Below, piece by piece: positions 17,608-24,087 of a stretch of DNA of 25,232 nt. Location: assembly GCA_964478415.1 (NCBI GenBank), contig CAYZII010000029.1:1-25232 (forward strand), given 5' to 3'. The notes beneath the pieces were generated by a model. It was not told the origin of the DNA. It made no database searches and saw nothing but the letters and a program-made list of their open reading frames with translations. The translations under genes were made by a program, and so were the position numbers. This DNA comes from Sulfuricystis sp964478415 (GTDB taxonomy: Bacteria; Pseudomonadota; Gammaproteobacteria; Burkholderiales; Rhodocyclaceae). The stretch's first letter is position 1; the number at the start of each line of letters is the position of its first letter.

Positions 17608-19416
17608 TCAATGCGCCGGCAACTGATCCTGTAACGGCGGCGCTACTTTCAGCACCTCGGCGATCGTGGTCAAGCCGGCTGCTACCTTGCGCGCACCGGC
17701 GATGCGCAAAGGCTGCATGCCGGCCTTGATCGCCCGCTCGCGCAAGGCGGCCAGATCGGTATGTGCCCCGATCAACGCCTTGATCTCCTGAGTCATCGGC
17801 ATGATCTCATACAGCCCAATGCGGCCGAGATAACCGGTCATGCGACATTCGAGGCAACCGACCGGATGGTGAAGCTGCGTCGGCCGCTTCGACTTCCAGG
17901 GCGATACCAGCCCTTGCCAGAGGATTTCGTCATCTTTGTCGAGTGGCGCAGCGCGTTTGCAGTGCGGGCACAGTGTGCGTACCAGCCGCTGGGCCATCAC
18001 GCCGATCACCGTCGATTGCAGCAAATAGGGCGGCACGCCGAGATCGAGCAGCCGCGTGATTGCCGTCGGGGCATCGTTGGTATGCAGCGTCGACAGCACC
18101 AGATGACCGGTGAGTGCCGCCTGCACCGCCATCTCCGCAGTCTCGAAATCACGAATCTCGCCGACCATGATGATGTCCGGGTCCTGACGCATCAGCGCGC
18201 GGATGCCGGCAGCGAAATCGACACCGATCTCGGGCTGCACCTGCACCTGATTGAAGGCCGGCTCGATCATTTCGATCGGGTCTTCGAGAGTGCACACATT
18301 GACTTCGGGGGTCGCGAGCTGCTTGAGGGTCGAGTAGAGGGTCGTAGTTTTGCCGGAGCCAGTCGGACCGGTGACCAGGATGATGCCATTCGGCTTGGCA
18401 GTCATCTCGCGCCAGCGCGTTGCATCCTCGGCGGAAAAGCCCAAGTCGGCCAGATCGCGCACCAACACTTCGGGATCGAAGATGCGCATCACCAGCTTCT
18501 CGCCGAATGCGGTCGGCAGGGTCGCCAGTCTGAGCTCGACCTCTTCGCCATCGGGTGAACGCGTCTTGATGCGACCATCCTGCGGTCGGCGCTTCTCGAC
18601 CACATCCATGCGACCAAGGATCTTGATGCGGCTGGTCATCGCGTTCAATACCGCCATCGGAATCTGATAAACCTGATGCAGTACGCCATCGATGCGGAAA
18701 CGCACGATACCCATATCGCGCCGCGGTTCGATATGGATGTCAGATGCGCGCTGCTCGAAAGCATATTGCCAGAGCCAGTCGACGATCAGCACGATGTGCT
18801 GGTCGTTGGCATCGAGCGTGGTCTTGCCTTTGCCGAGCTCGACGAGCTGTTCGAAATTGGAAATCCCGCTACGGGCGACATCACCGCGCGCCAGCGCGCC
18901 TTTGACGGATTTCGCCAGGTTGTAGAACTCGCTCTGATAGCGCGCGATGTCTTCCGGGTTGGCGATCACGCGGCGAATGTCCTTCTTCAGGATCGGTTGG
19001 AGTTCTTCCTCCCAGCTACGGATGAAAGGTTCGGCGGTGGCGATGACCACCTCGCTGGCGCGCACCTCGACCGGCAGGATGCGAAAGCGGCTCGCATAGG
19101 CGGAGCTCATCACCTCGGTGACCGCGGCGAGATTCACTTTCAGCGGATCGATGTGGTAATAGGGTAGCCCTACCCAATCGGCGAGCCATGCTGTCAGCGT
19201 TTCGAGATCGAGCGTGCGATACGGCGGCAGCGGAGACTTCCAGCGCTGTTCGGCGATCACCGCGAGCGGATGAGCGCTGCCGCGGTAGTAGCGGCGTTCC
19301 TGGCGGAACTTCTCCGCCTCCTCGCGTGGCACTCTCCCCGAATCGATCAGTGCATCGAGCACTTCCTGCAAAGTCAGGCGATGCTCGTCGGACATGGCAT
19401 TGGCGTTTGCATTCAT
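17608..19416 (-). CDS. GspE/PilB-type secretion ATPase, orphan
   Basis: A hexameric-type ATPase of the type II secretion and type IV pilus assembly family. The 602-residue product (ATG at 19416; TTG at 19425 and ATG at 19395 are alternatives) has an N-terminal helical region, a GspE-N domain at about residues 75-185, and a C-terminal ATPase domain. Walker A is GPTGSGKTTT from G350. Asp-box, Walker B (DPDIIMVGEIRD) and His-box (LSTLHTND) elements are intact, and a zinc-type tetracysteine CPHC...CLEC near 490-540 is present. These mark an assembly ATPase rather than a PilT-type retraction ATPase. No pilin, secretin, GspF/PilC or prepilin peptidase gene is in the window. It starts about 10 bp after the stop of the glycosylase gene, so it may be expressed with it. 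Confidence 0.9.
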   Translation of the reverse strand: MNANANAMSDEHRLTLQEVLDALIDSGRVPREEAEKFRQERRYYRGSAHPLAVIAEQRWKSPLPPYRTLDLETLTAWLADWVGLPYYHIDPLKVNLAAVTEVMSSAYASRFRILPVEVRASEVVIATAEPFIRSWEEELQPILKKDIRRVIANPEDIARYQSEFYNLAKSVKGALARGDVARSGISNFEQLVELGKGKTTLDANDQHIVLIVDWLWQYAFEQRASDIHIEPRRDMGIVRFRIDGVLHQVYQIPMAVLNAMTSRIKILGRMDVVEKRRPQDGRIKTRSPDGEEVELRLATLPTAFGEKLVMRIFDPEVLVRDLADLGFSAEDATRWREMTAKPNGIILVTGPTGSGKTTTLYSTLKQLATPEVNVCTLEDPIEMIEPAFNQVQVQPEIGVDFAAGIRALMRQDPDIIMVGEIRDFETAEMAVQAALTGHLVLSTLHTNDAPTAITRLLDLGVPPYLLQSTVIGVMAQRLVRTLCPHCKRAAPLDKDDEILWQGLVSPWKSKRPTQLHHPVGCLECRMTGYLGRIGLYEIMPMTQEIKALIGAHTDLAALRERAIKAGMQPLRIAGARKVAAGLTTIAEVLKVAPPLQDQLPAH

Positions 19417-19425
19417 CGCCCGCAA

Positions 19426-19920
19426 CTATAGCGCCAAAGCCCGTCTCCAGGCGACGAGCTTGTCGGCATAGCTCAAACCCGCATGGGCCGGGCTAGTCGA
19501 GGGCAGGATCTGTGTCGAGAAGCCCAGCGCAGCCAGATGCGGCGCGAAGCGCCCCGCAGTACGGCCATTGAAAAAGACACGCGGCAAATCGTGCCGTCCC
19601 GCCAGAACCGAGTTTTTCAATGCCGCAAAATCGTTTGGCACGCCATTGCGGATCGCCGCATCGAGGCTGCCGATCCGTTCGCAACTGGCATAGACGTCCC
19701 AGATCGCGATGCCGGCCGCCTGCACGGCCGCCTGTTTCGCGGCGTAATCCATTTCGAATAGAGGCTGGCCGATGATCGCGCCGAGGATTTTCCAGAACTG
19801 GTTGCGCGGATGGGCGTAATACTGCCGTGCGGCGAGCGAGGCCGCGGAAGGAAAGGAGCCGAGGATGAGCACCTCGGCCCGGGCATCGATGATCGGCGGC
19901 AGCCCGTGGAGCAGCGTCAC
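19426..19920 (-). CDS. DNA-deoxyinosine glycosylase (family 6 uracil-DNA glycosylase superfamily)
   Basis: Predicted base-excision enzyme that removes hypoxanthine, the product of adenine deamination, from DNA. The start is the GTG at 19920, which overlaps the htpG stop (GTGA); the longer open frame upstream is the antisense-free shadow of htpG. The 164-residue product carries the family-6 motif GSFPSAASLAARQYYAHPRN near residues 21-40, with N40 in the position of the catalytic asparagine of the characterised archaeal hypoxanthine glycosylase, and the second motif PSTSPAHAG near the C-terminus. FFNGRTAG lies between. The superfamily fold is clear; substrate preference is inferred from the motif. 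Overlap with htpG suggests translational coupling to a heat-shock gene. Confidence 0.85.
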   Translation of the reverse strand: MTLLHGLPPIIDARAEVLILGSFPSAASLAARQYYAHPRNQFWKILGAIIGQPLFEMDYAAKQAAVQAAGIAIWDVYASCERIGSLDAAIRNGVPNDFAALKNSVLAGRHDLPRVFFNGRTAGRFAPHLAALGFSTQILPSTSPAHAGLSYADKLVAWRRALAL

Positions 19921-21824
19921 TTGCCGGCGAGGCTCAGCGACAGCATCAGCTCGTTGATGCGCTTGACGAAGGTCGCCGGATCGTCGAGGCTGCCGCCCTC
20001 GGCGAGCAAAGCCTGATCGAACAGCACCGCCGCCCAGTCGTCGAATTTCGCCTCCTCGCTCTTCAGACGCAGCACCACCGGATGCTTCGGGTTGATCTCG
20101 AGGATCGGTTTCGAAACGGGCGCCTTCTGGCCCGCGGCTTTCAGAATGCGCGCCAGATTGCCTGAGATGTCGTGCTCGTCGGCCACCAGGCAGGCTGGAC
20201 TGTCGGTCAGCCGATGGGTGATGCGCACTTCCTTGACGCGCTCGCCCAGTGATTGGGCGATCTTCTCGCACAGCGCCTTGAATTCCGAGACATCCTTTTC
20301 TTTTTCCTGCTTTTCCGCCTCATCCTCGAGCTTGCCGAGATCCAGCCCCCCTTTCGCCACCGAAACGAGCGGCTTGCCTTCGAATTCGGTCAGGTGCGCC
20401 ACCACCCACTCGTCGACGCGGTCGGAAAGCAGCAACACCTCGATGCCTTTCTTGCGGAAGATTTCCAGATGCGGGCTGTTCTTCGCCGCATTGAAGCTCT
20501 CGGCGGTGACGTAGTAGATCTTTTCCTGTCCCTCTTTCATCCGCGCGACATAGTCGGCGAGCGACACTGTCTCATCGGGAGTATCGGCGTGCGTCGAAGC
20601 AAAGCGCAGCAGCCTGGCGATCTTCTCCTTGTTGGCGAAATCCTCGCCGACGCCCTCCTTCAGCACGCGACCGAATTCACGCCAAAACCGCGCGTATTTT
20701 TCCTTGTCGTTCTCGGCGAGGTCCGCGAGTAGCCCGAGCACTTTCGCAGTGCAGCCCTTACGGATTGCCTCGATGTCCTTGCTCTCTTGCAGGATCTCGC
20801 GCGAGACGTTCAGCGGCAGGTCGGCGGAATCGACCACGCCACGCACGAAACGCAAGTAAAGCGGCATCAGCTGTTCCGCGTCGTCCATGATGAACACGCG
20901 CCGCACATAGAGTTTGATGCCATGACGGGCGTGCCGGTCCCACAGATCGAACGGCGCATGGGCAGGGATGTAGAGCAGTTGGGTGTATTCCTGCTTGCCC
21001 TCGACCTTCGCATGCAGCCAGGCGAGCGGATCGTCGTAATCGTGAGCGACATGCTTGTAGAAAGCCTTGTAGTCGTCCTCGCTGATTTCCTGCTTCGGCT
21101 TCGCCCAGAGTGCCGAGGCCTGATTGACGGTCTCCCATTCCTCTGTCTTGATTTCCTTGCCGTCCTGCCATTCTTCCTTGCGCATCTGGATCGGCTGGAC
21201 GATGTGATCGGAGTACTTGCGAACGATCGCTTTCAATTTCCAGGCAGACAGCAGCTCATCCTGGCCTTCGCGCAGGTGCAACGTGATCTCGGTGCCACGC
21301 GTGGGTTTTTCGATCATCGCGACGGTGAATTCCCCTGCGCCATCGGAGACCCATTCGACGCCCTGGTCGGGTTTCTCGCCGGCGCGGCGCGTCTTCACCG
21401 TCACCTTGTCGGCGACGATGAACGAGGAATAGAAGCCGACGCCGAACTGGCCGATCAGATGGGCGTCCTTTTGCTGGTCGCCGGTGAGGCTGGCGAAGAA
21501 CTCGCGTGTGCCCGATTTCGCGATGGTGCCGAGGTTGCTGATCACCTCGTCGCGGTTCATGCCGATGCCATTGTCGGAGACCGTGATGGTGCGTGCCTCC
21601 TGGTCGTAGTCGATGCGAATCTTGAAGTCGCTGTCACCCTCGAGCAGCGCGGCGTTGTGCAGCGCTTCGAAACGCAGTTTGTCGCAGGCATCGGATGCAT
21701 TGGAAATCAACTCCCGCAGGAAAATTTCGCGATTGCTGTACAAGCTGTGGATCATCAGGTGAAGCAATTGCTTCACCTCGGCCTGGAAACCGAGGGTTTC
21801 CTTGTCTGCAGTGGCAATACTCAT
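19917..21824 (-). CDS. htpG: Molecular chaperone HtpG (bacterial Hsp90)
   Basis: ATP-dependent chaperone of the Hsp90 family. The start is the ATG at 21824, 7-8 nt after a strong GGAGG ribosome binding site; the protein then opens ETLGFQAEVKQLLHLMIHSL, as usual for HtpG. The 635 residues compare with about 624 in E. coli. The GHKL ATP site is intact: NASDACDKLRF, DNGIGM and GQFGVGFYSSF. The middle and C-terminal dimerisation domains are complete. A near-consensus sigma-32 promoter lies in the 55-bp gap to greB, so heat induction is expected. The stop overlaps the start of the glycosylase gene. Confidence 0.98.
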   Translation of the reverse strand: MSIATADKETLGFQAEVKQLLHLMIHSLYSNREIFLRELISNASDACDKLRFEALHNAALLEGDSDFKIRIDYDQEARTITVSDNGIGMNRDEVISNLGTIAKSGTREFFASLTGDQQKDAHLIGQFGVGFYSSFIVADKVTVKTRRAGEKPDQGVEWVSDGAGEFTVAMIEKPTRGTEITLHLREGQDELLSAWKLKAIVRKYSDHIVQPIQMRKEEWQDGKEIKTEEWETVNQASALWAKPKQEISEDDYKAFYKHVAHDYDDPLAWLHAKVEGKQEYTQLLYIPAHAPFDLWDRHARHGIKLYVRRVFIMDDAEQLMPLYLRFVRGVVDSADLPLNVSREILQESKDIEAIRKGCTAKVLGLLADLAENDKEKYARFWREFGRVLKEGVGEDFANKEKIARLLRFASTHADTPDETVSLADYVARMKEGQEKIYYVTAESFNAAKNSPHLEIFRKKGIEVLLLSDRVDEWVVAHLTEFEGKPLVSVAKGGLDLGKLEDEAEKQEKEKDVSEFKALCEKIAQSLGERVKEVRITHRLTDSPACLVADEHDISGNLARILKAAGQKAPVSKPILEINPKHPVVLRLKSEEAKFDDWAAVLFDQALLAEGGSLDDPATFVKRINELMLSLSLAGK

Positions 21825-21855
21825 TGGACAGTTTCCTCCGGAAAAGACCCAAGTG

Positions 21856-21884
21856 AAATGAGGGCCGCGCGGGTATTTTTCAAG
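21856..21884 (-). promoter_or_regulatory. Sigma-32 heat-shock promoter of htpG
   Basis: On the minus strand, CTTGAAA (21878-21884) is a perfect match to the sigma-32 -35 consensus. After a 14-bp spacer comes CCTCATTT (21856-21863), which matches CCCCATNT at 7 of 8 positions. Transcription should start near 21849, leaving a leader of about 25 nt that includes the GGAGG ribosome binding site. The -35 element overlaps the greB stop codon. Confidence 0.8.
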
Positions 21885-22443
21885 CGTCGTAACGGATCTC
21901 GAGAATCTCGATCTCGCGCGCGCCAACCGGACTCTGGAACTTGACGATATCCCCCTCACGCGTTTTCATCAGCGCGCGCGCCAGTGGCGAGATCCAGCTG
22001 ATCTTGCCGTTGCCGGGATCGGCTTCGTCGACGCCGACGATTTGGTAGGTCATCGGCGTCGCCTCATCGGCATCGAGATAGCTGACCGTCACCGTGGCGC
22101 CGAAGAATACCTGTTCGAGATTGGTCTGCTGTGCGGGGTCCACCACCACCGCCTCGTCGAGGCGTTTTTGCAGGTAGCGGATACGCCGATCCATCTCGCG
22201 CAGCTTTTTCTTGCCGTAGATGTAGTCGCCATTCTCCGAGCGGTCGCCATTCGAAGCCGCCCACGCGACGACTTCGACGAGATGCGGGCGCTCGACCTTG
22301 ACCAGCCGCTCGAACTCCTCACGCAGCGCACGATAACCGGCGGGCGTGACATAGTTCTTCGTGCCGACAGGCAAGGCGGGCTGACCGGGCAGGTCGTCCT
22401 CGTCGTCGGCAGTGTCGGATTCCTTGACGAAAGCCTTGTTCAT
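21880..22443 (-). CDS. greB: Transcription elongation factor GreB
   Basis: Rescues backtracked RNA polymerase by stimulating transcript cleavage through the secondary channel. The 187 residues include an N-terminal coiled coil with the acidic tip in SNGDRSENGDYIYGKKKLREMDRRIRYL-type sequence (the signature distinguishing GreB from GreA) and a C-terminal FKBP-like domain. Compared with E. coli GreB (about 158 residues), there is an acidic N-terminal extension of roughly 28 residues, which I recall as usual in betaproteobacteria. The ATG at 22443 has little recognisable ribosome binding site. nikR lies 76 bp upstream on the same strand. The stop codon is inside the -35 element of the htpG heat-shock promoter. 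Confidence 0.95.
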   Translation of the reverse strand: MNKAFVKESDTADDEDDLPGQPALPVGTKNYVTPAGYRALREEFERLVKVERPHLVEVVAWAASNGDRSENGDYIYGKKKLREMDRRIRYLQKRLDEAVVVDPAQQTNLEQVFFGATVTVSYLDADEATPMTYQIVGVDEADPGNGKISWISPLARALMKTREGDIVKFQSPVGAREIEILEIRYDA

Positions 22444-22453
22444 GATCGATTAC

Positions 22454-22485
22454 TGCAATGCTACGAGGGCACATTGCAAATTTTA
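22454..22485 (-). promoter_or_regulatory. Candidate greB -10 element with adjacent inverted repeat
   Basis: TAAAAT on the minus strand (22480-22485) matches the -10 consensus at 5 of 6 positions. Immediately downstream a perfect 7-bp inverted repeat, TGCAATG and CATTGCA (22454-22460 and 22472-22478) with an 11-nt centre, would span the transcription start and leader. It could be an operator or a 5' mRNA hairpin. No clear -35 is seen. Confidence 0.35.
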
Positions 22486-22519
22486 CTGGCGCCAGACAGC
22501 CGCAGCGATCGCAAACCCT

Positions 22520-22993
22520 TCAGCTCTTTGGGCGCAAATGCTGATGTATCACCCGTCCGCTGGGCCGGTAGCCATGCGGATGGGCGCTCTCCTCGATGTC
22601 GACGGAAATGGTATTGAGCTGCCCATGACGCACACCCCGCTCCGCCATCAGCGCCTCGGCGAAAGCGCGCACATGGGCGGTCGGTCCGCGCAGGATCACG
22701 CTTTCCAGACAGTTGTCGTGATCGAGATGCACATGCATCGTCGCCACCATCAAGTCGTGGTGGGCATGCTGCAGGCTGGTCAGCCGCTCGGCCAGGTCAC
22801 GCTGATGATGATCATAGACATAGGAGAGATTGGCAACACAATGTCCCGTCTCCGTGCTGTTGCGTGCGGCTTCGAGTTGCTCGCGCAACAGGTCGCGGAT
22901 CGCTTCGGAGCGACTGCGATAGCCGCGCCGTTCGATCAATGCATCGAACTCGCGGGCGAGCGCCACGTCCAACGAAATGGTGATACGTTCCAT
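22520..22993 (-). CDS. nikR: Nickel-responsive transcriptional regulator NikR
   Basis: Ribbon-helix-helix repressor that binds Ni(II) through an ACT-like domain and then represses nickel uptake genes. I start it at the ATG at 22993, preceded by a strong GGGAGGAA site; the protein opens MERITISLDVALAREFD, the expected RHH strand. The four nickel ligands of E. coli NikR occur at identical numbers: H76, H87, H89 and C95 (HVHLDHDNC). At 157 residues it is about 24 longer than the E. coli protein, the excess being a C-terminal tail with several histidines (HPHGY, VIHQHL). No nickel transporter, urease or hydrogenase gene is in the window. It is divergent from the rutE-like gene with 40 bp between starts. 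Confidence 0.95.
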   Translation of the reverse strand: MERITISLDVALAREFDALIERRGYRSRSEAIRDLLREQLEAARNSTETGHCVANLSYVYDHHQRDLAERLTSLQHAHHDLMVATMHVHLDHDNCLESVILRGPTAHVRAFAEALMAERGVRHGQLNTISVDIEESAHPHGYRPSGRVIHQHLRPKS

Positions 22994-22998
22994 ATACT
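22993..22998 (+). promoter_or_regulatory. Candidate -10 element of the rutE-like gene
   Basis: TATACT matches the -10 consensus at 5 of 6 positions and overlaps the nikR start codon. It would start transcription about 30 nt before the rutE-like ATG. A matching -35 is not evident. Confidence 0.3.
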
Positions 22999-23033
22999 CG
23001 TTCCTCCCGACCAACAAAACGAAAGGATAAGCG

Positions 23034-23618
23034 ATGAGACTCGACGATGCCGCCCTCGACCAACTGTTCCGCAACGCGCGTACGTACAATGCCTGGCTTG
23101 ACAAGCCTGTGCCCGACAGTCTGCTCGTCGAACTCCACGAGCTAATGAAGTGGGGCCCGACCAGCGCCAACTGCTGGCCGCTGCGCGTGGTGTATGTCAA
23201 GTCCCCCGAAGCCAAGGCGCGCCTGATCCCGTTGCTGATGGAGGGCAATCGCGCCAAGACCGAGGCCGCACCAGTGACCGCGATCCTGGGCATGGATATG
23301 ACGTTTTACGAGCAATTGCCGCGTCTGTTCCCGCACACCGATGCACGTTCGTGGTTCGTCGGCAATGATGCGCTGATCGAGGCTACCGCGTTCCGTAACA
23401 GCAGCCTGCAAGGGGCTTATTTCATGCTCGCCGCGCGTGCACTCGGCCTCGACTGCGGCCCGATGTCCGGCTTCGATGCCGCGGCGGTGGATGCCGAATT
23501 CTTCGCCGGCACGACGATCAGGAGCAATTTCCTCTGCAACCTTGGCTATGGCGATCCGGCAGGATTGTTCCCACGCAGCCCGCGGCCGGCATTTAGCGAG
23601 GTCTGCCAGATCATCTGA
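23034..23618 (+). CDS. rutE: RutE-type nitroreductase family protein (probable malonic semialdehyde reductase)
   Basis: FMN-dependent oxidoreductase of the nitroreductase fold. The 194 residues align, from memory, along their full length with E. coli RutE (196 residues), which reduces malonic semialdehyde to 3-hydroxypropionate in uracil degradation. Conserved blocks are KWGPTSANCWPLRVVYV near residues 39-55, APVTAI, LFPHTDARSWF near 100-110, AFRNSSLQGAY and LDCGPMSGFD. The ATG at 23034 has AAAGGA 7 nt upstream. No other rut genes are present, so a pyrimidine role is not supported by context and the gene may act on other aldehydes, quinones or nitro compounds. It is divergent from nikR, which might regulate it. 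Confidence 0.88.
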   Translation: MRLDDAALDQLFRNARTYNAWLDKPVPDSLLVELHELMKWGPTSANCWPLRVVYVKSPEAKARLIPLLMEGNRAKTEAAPVTAILGMDMTFYEQLPRLFPHTDARSWFVGNDALIEATAFRNSSLQGAYFMLAARALGLDCGPMSGFDAAAVDAEFFAGTTIRSNFLCNLGYGDPAGLFPRSPRPAFSEVCQII

Positions 23619-23763
23619 AATTCGGCGCTGGCGGCACGGCACAGTGCGGGCACACCCGGCGCTTGATCCTTGCCTGAATCATGCCGCCCACGGCGCAGCA
23701 AGCGCAAGGACCCGCCGTCCCGCGACTGGAAGCGTACGACAATCGACCAAAGTGATATGGCAT
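23611..23763 (-). CDS. Possible 50-aa cysteine-rich small protein
   Basis: A short open frame in the region between the rutE-like gene and the ribonucleotide reductase gene, too short for standard ORF cut-offs. The ATG at 23763 has GGAAAG 5 nt upstream. The product has cysteines at 20, 22, 23, 38 and 41 in the pattern PCACC...CPHC, which could form a small zinc site, with a basic stretch (QARIKRR) between. It overlaps the end of the rutE-like gene by 8 bp on the opposite strand. The frame stays open upstream of the ATG, and codon use is less GC-biased than that of neighbours, so chance cannot be excluded. I do not recognise a family. Confidence 0.25.
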   Translation of the reverse strand: MPYHFGRLSYASSRGTAGPCACCAVGGMIQARIKRRVCPHCAVPPAPNFR

Positions 23764-23922
23764 GGTTCTTTCCAGACAGCTCCCTATTGAGAGGAAAAGC
23801 TTGCGCCCATTTCGTCAAGCCCCCTTTTGCGACACGGATGACGCAATGCAACAATCGTCTCGCGTTGCAGCCACCCCTCAAGTCTATGCAACAGACTGAT
23901 TTTTGAAGCCCTTTTTTCGCGC

Positions 23923-23974
23923 TTGACACACTACATCTAGTAGTAAAAAAATTTTCGACTACTAGAGAAAAACA
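23923..23974 (+). promoter_or_regulatory. Promoter -35 with NrdR-like operator upstream of nrdJ
   Basis: A perfect TTGACA (23923-23928) is followed at once by ACACTACATCTAGTAG (23928-23943), which matches the published NrdR box consensus at about 12 of 16 positions. A second, much weaker element (23959-23974) lies 31 bp away centre to centre, the spacing expected for paired NrdR boxes. NrdR represses ribonucleotide reductase genes when dATP is high. The -10 is unclear; AAAAAT at 23947-23952 is the best fit at 18-bp spacing. The first box match is what I see; its function is inference. Confidence 0.55.
23936..23966. repeat. Perfect 9-bp inverted repeat
   Basis: TCTAGTAGT (23936-23944) and ACTACTAGA (23958-23966) are exact reverse complements around a 13-nt A/T-rich centre. 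The left arm is the right half of the NrdR-like box. Neither strand has a T-run after the repeat, so it is more likely an operator than a terminator. Confidence 0.8.
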
Positions 23975-24087
23975 TAAGGTATTGATTTTCCGGTATGCAA
24001 AATTTTTTGCTTTGACGTTTTCCGGGTTCTCGTTAAGCTTCGGCCTCGTCCGACTTCCCATCAACCCATCGCCATTCTTACCCGACC

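Larger units (their letters stand above)
23619..24087. other. 469-bp intergenic region upstream of the ribonucleotide reductase gene
   Basis: Apart from the weak 50-aa frame on the minus strand, I see no gene here. The second half is AT-rich. Contents: two direct copies of ATGCAACA exactly 40 bp apart (23846 and 23886) with an inverted GTTGCA between them (23864-23869); a weak 5-bp stem AGTCT/AGACT (23881-23897) followed by GATTTTT, possibly a poor terminator; a TTGACA -35 at 23923-23928; an NrdR-like box and 9-bp inverted repeat; and the palindrome GCAAAATTTTTTGC at 23997-24010. A leader of roughly 120 nt would precede the reductase gene. I looked for a cobalamin riboswitch and found no B12-box sequence. 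Confidence 0.6.

Noticed and set aside
22981..23010. NikR operator palindrome between nikR and the rutE-like gene
   Set aside because: ATAC and TATAC fragments occur, but not the GTATGA-N16-TCATAC arrangement known for E. coli NikR; other lineages have looser sites, so regulation is not excluded.
23881..23904. Rho-independent terminator AGTCT/AGACT followed by GATTTTT
   Set aside because: The stem has only five base pairs, three of them A-T, so it is too weak to call confidently; noted in the intergenic description.
23670..23906. 78-residue plus-strand frame in the same region
   Set aside because: It begins with TTG, lacks a ribosome binding site, and has codon use unlike the neighbouring genes.
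23967..24087. Cobalamin riboswitch in the leader of the B12-dependent reductase gene
   Set aside because: The leader is about 120 nt, AT-rich and lacks any recognisable B12-box or conserved pairing pattern.
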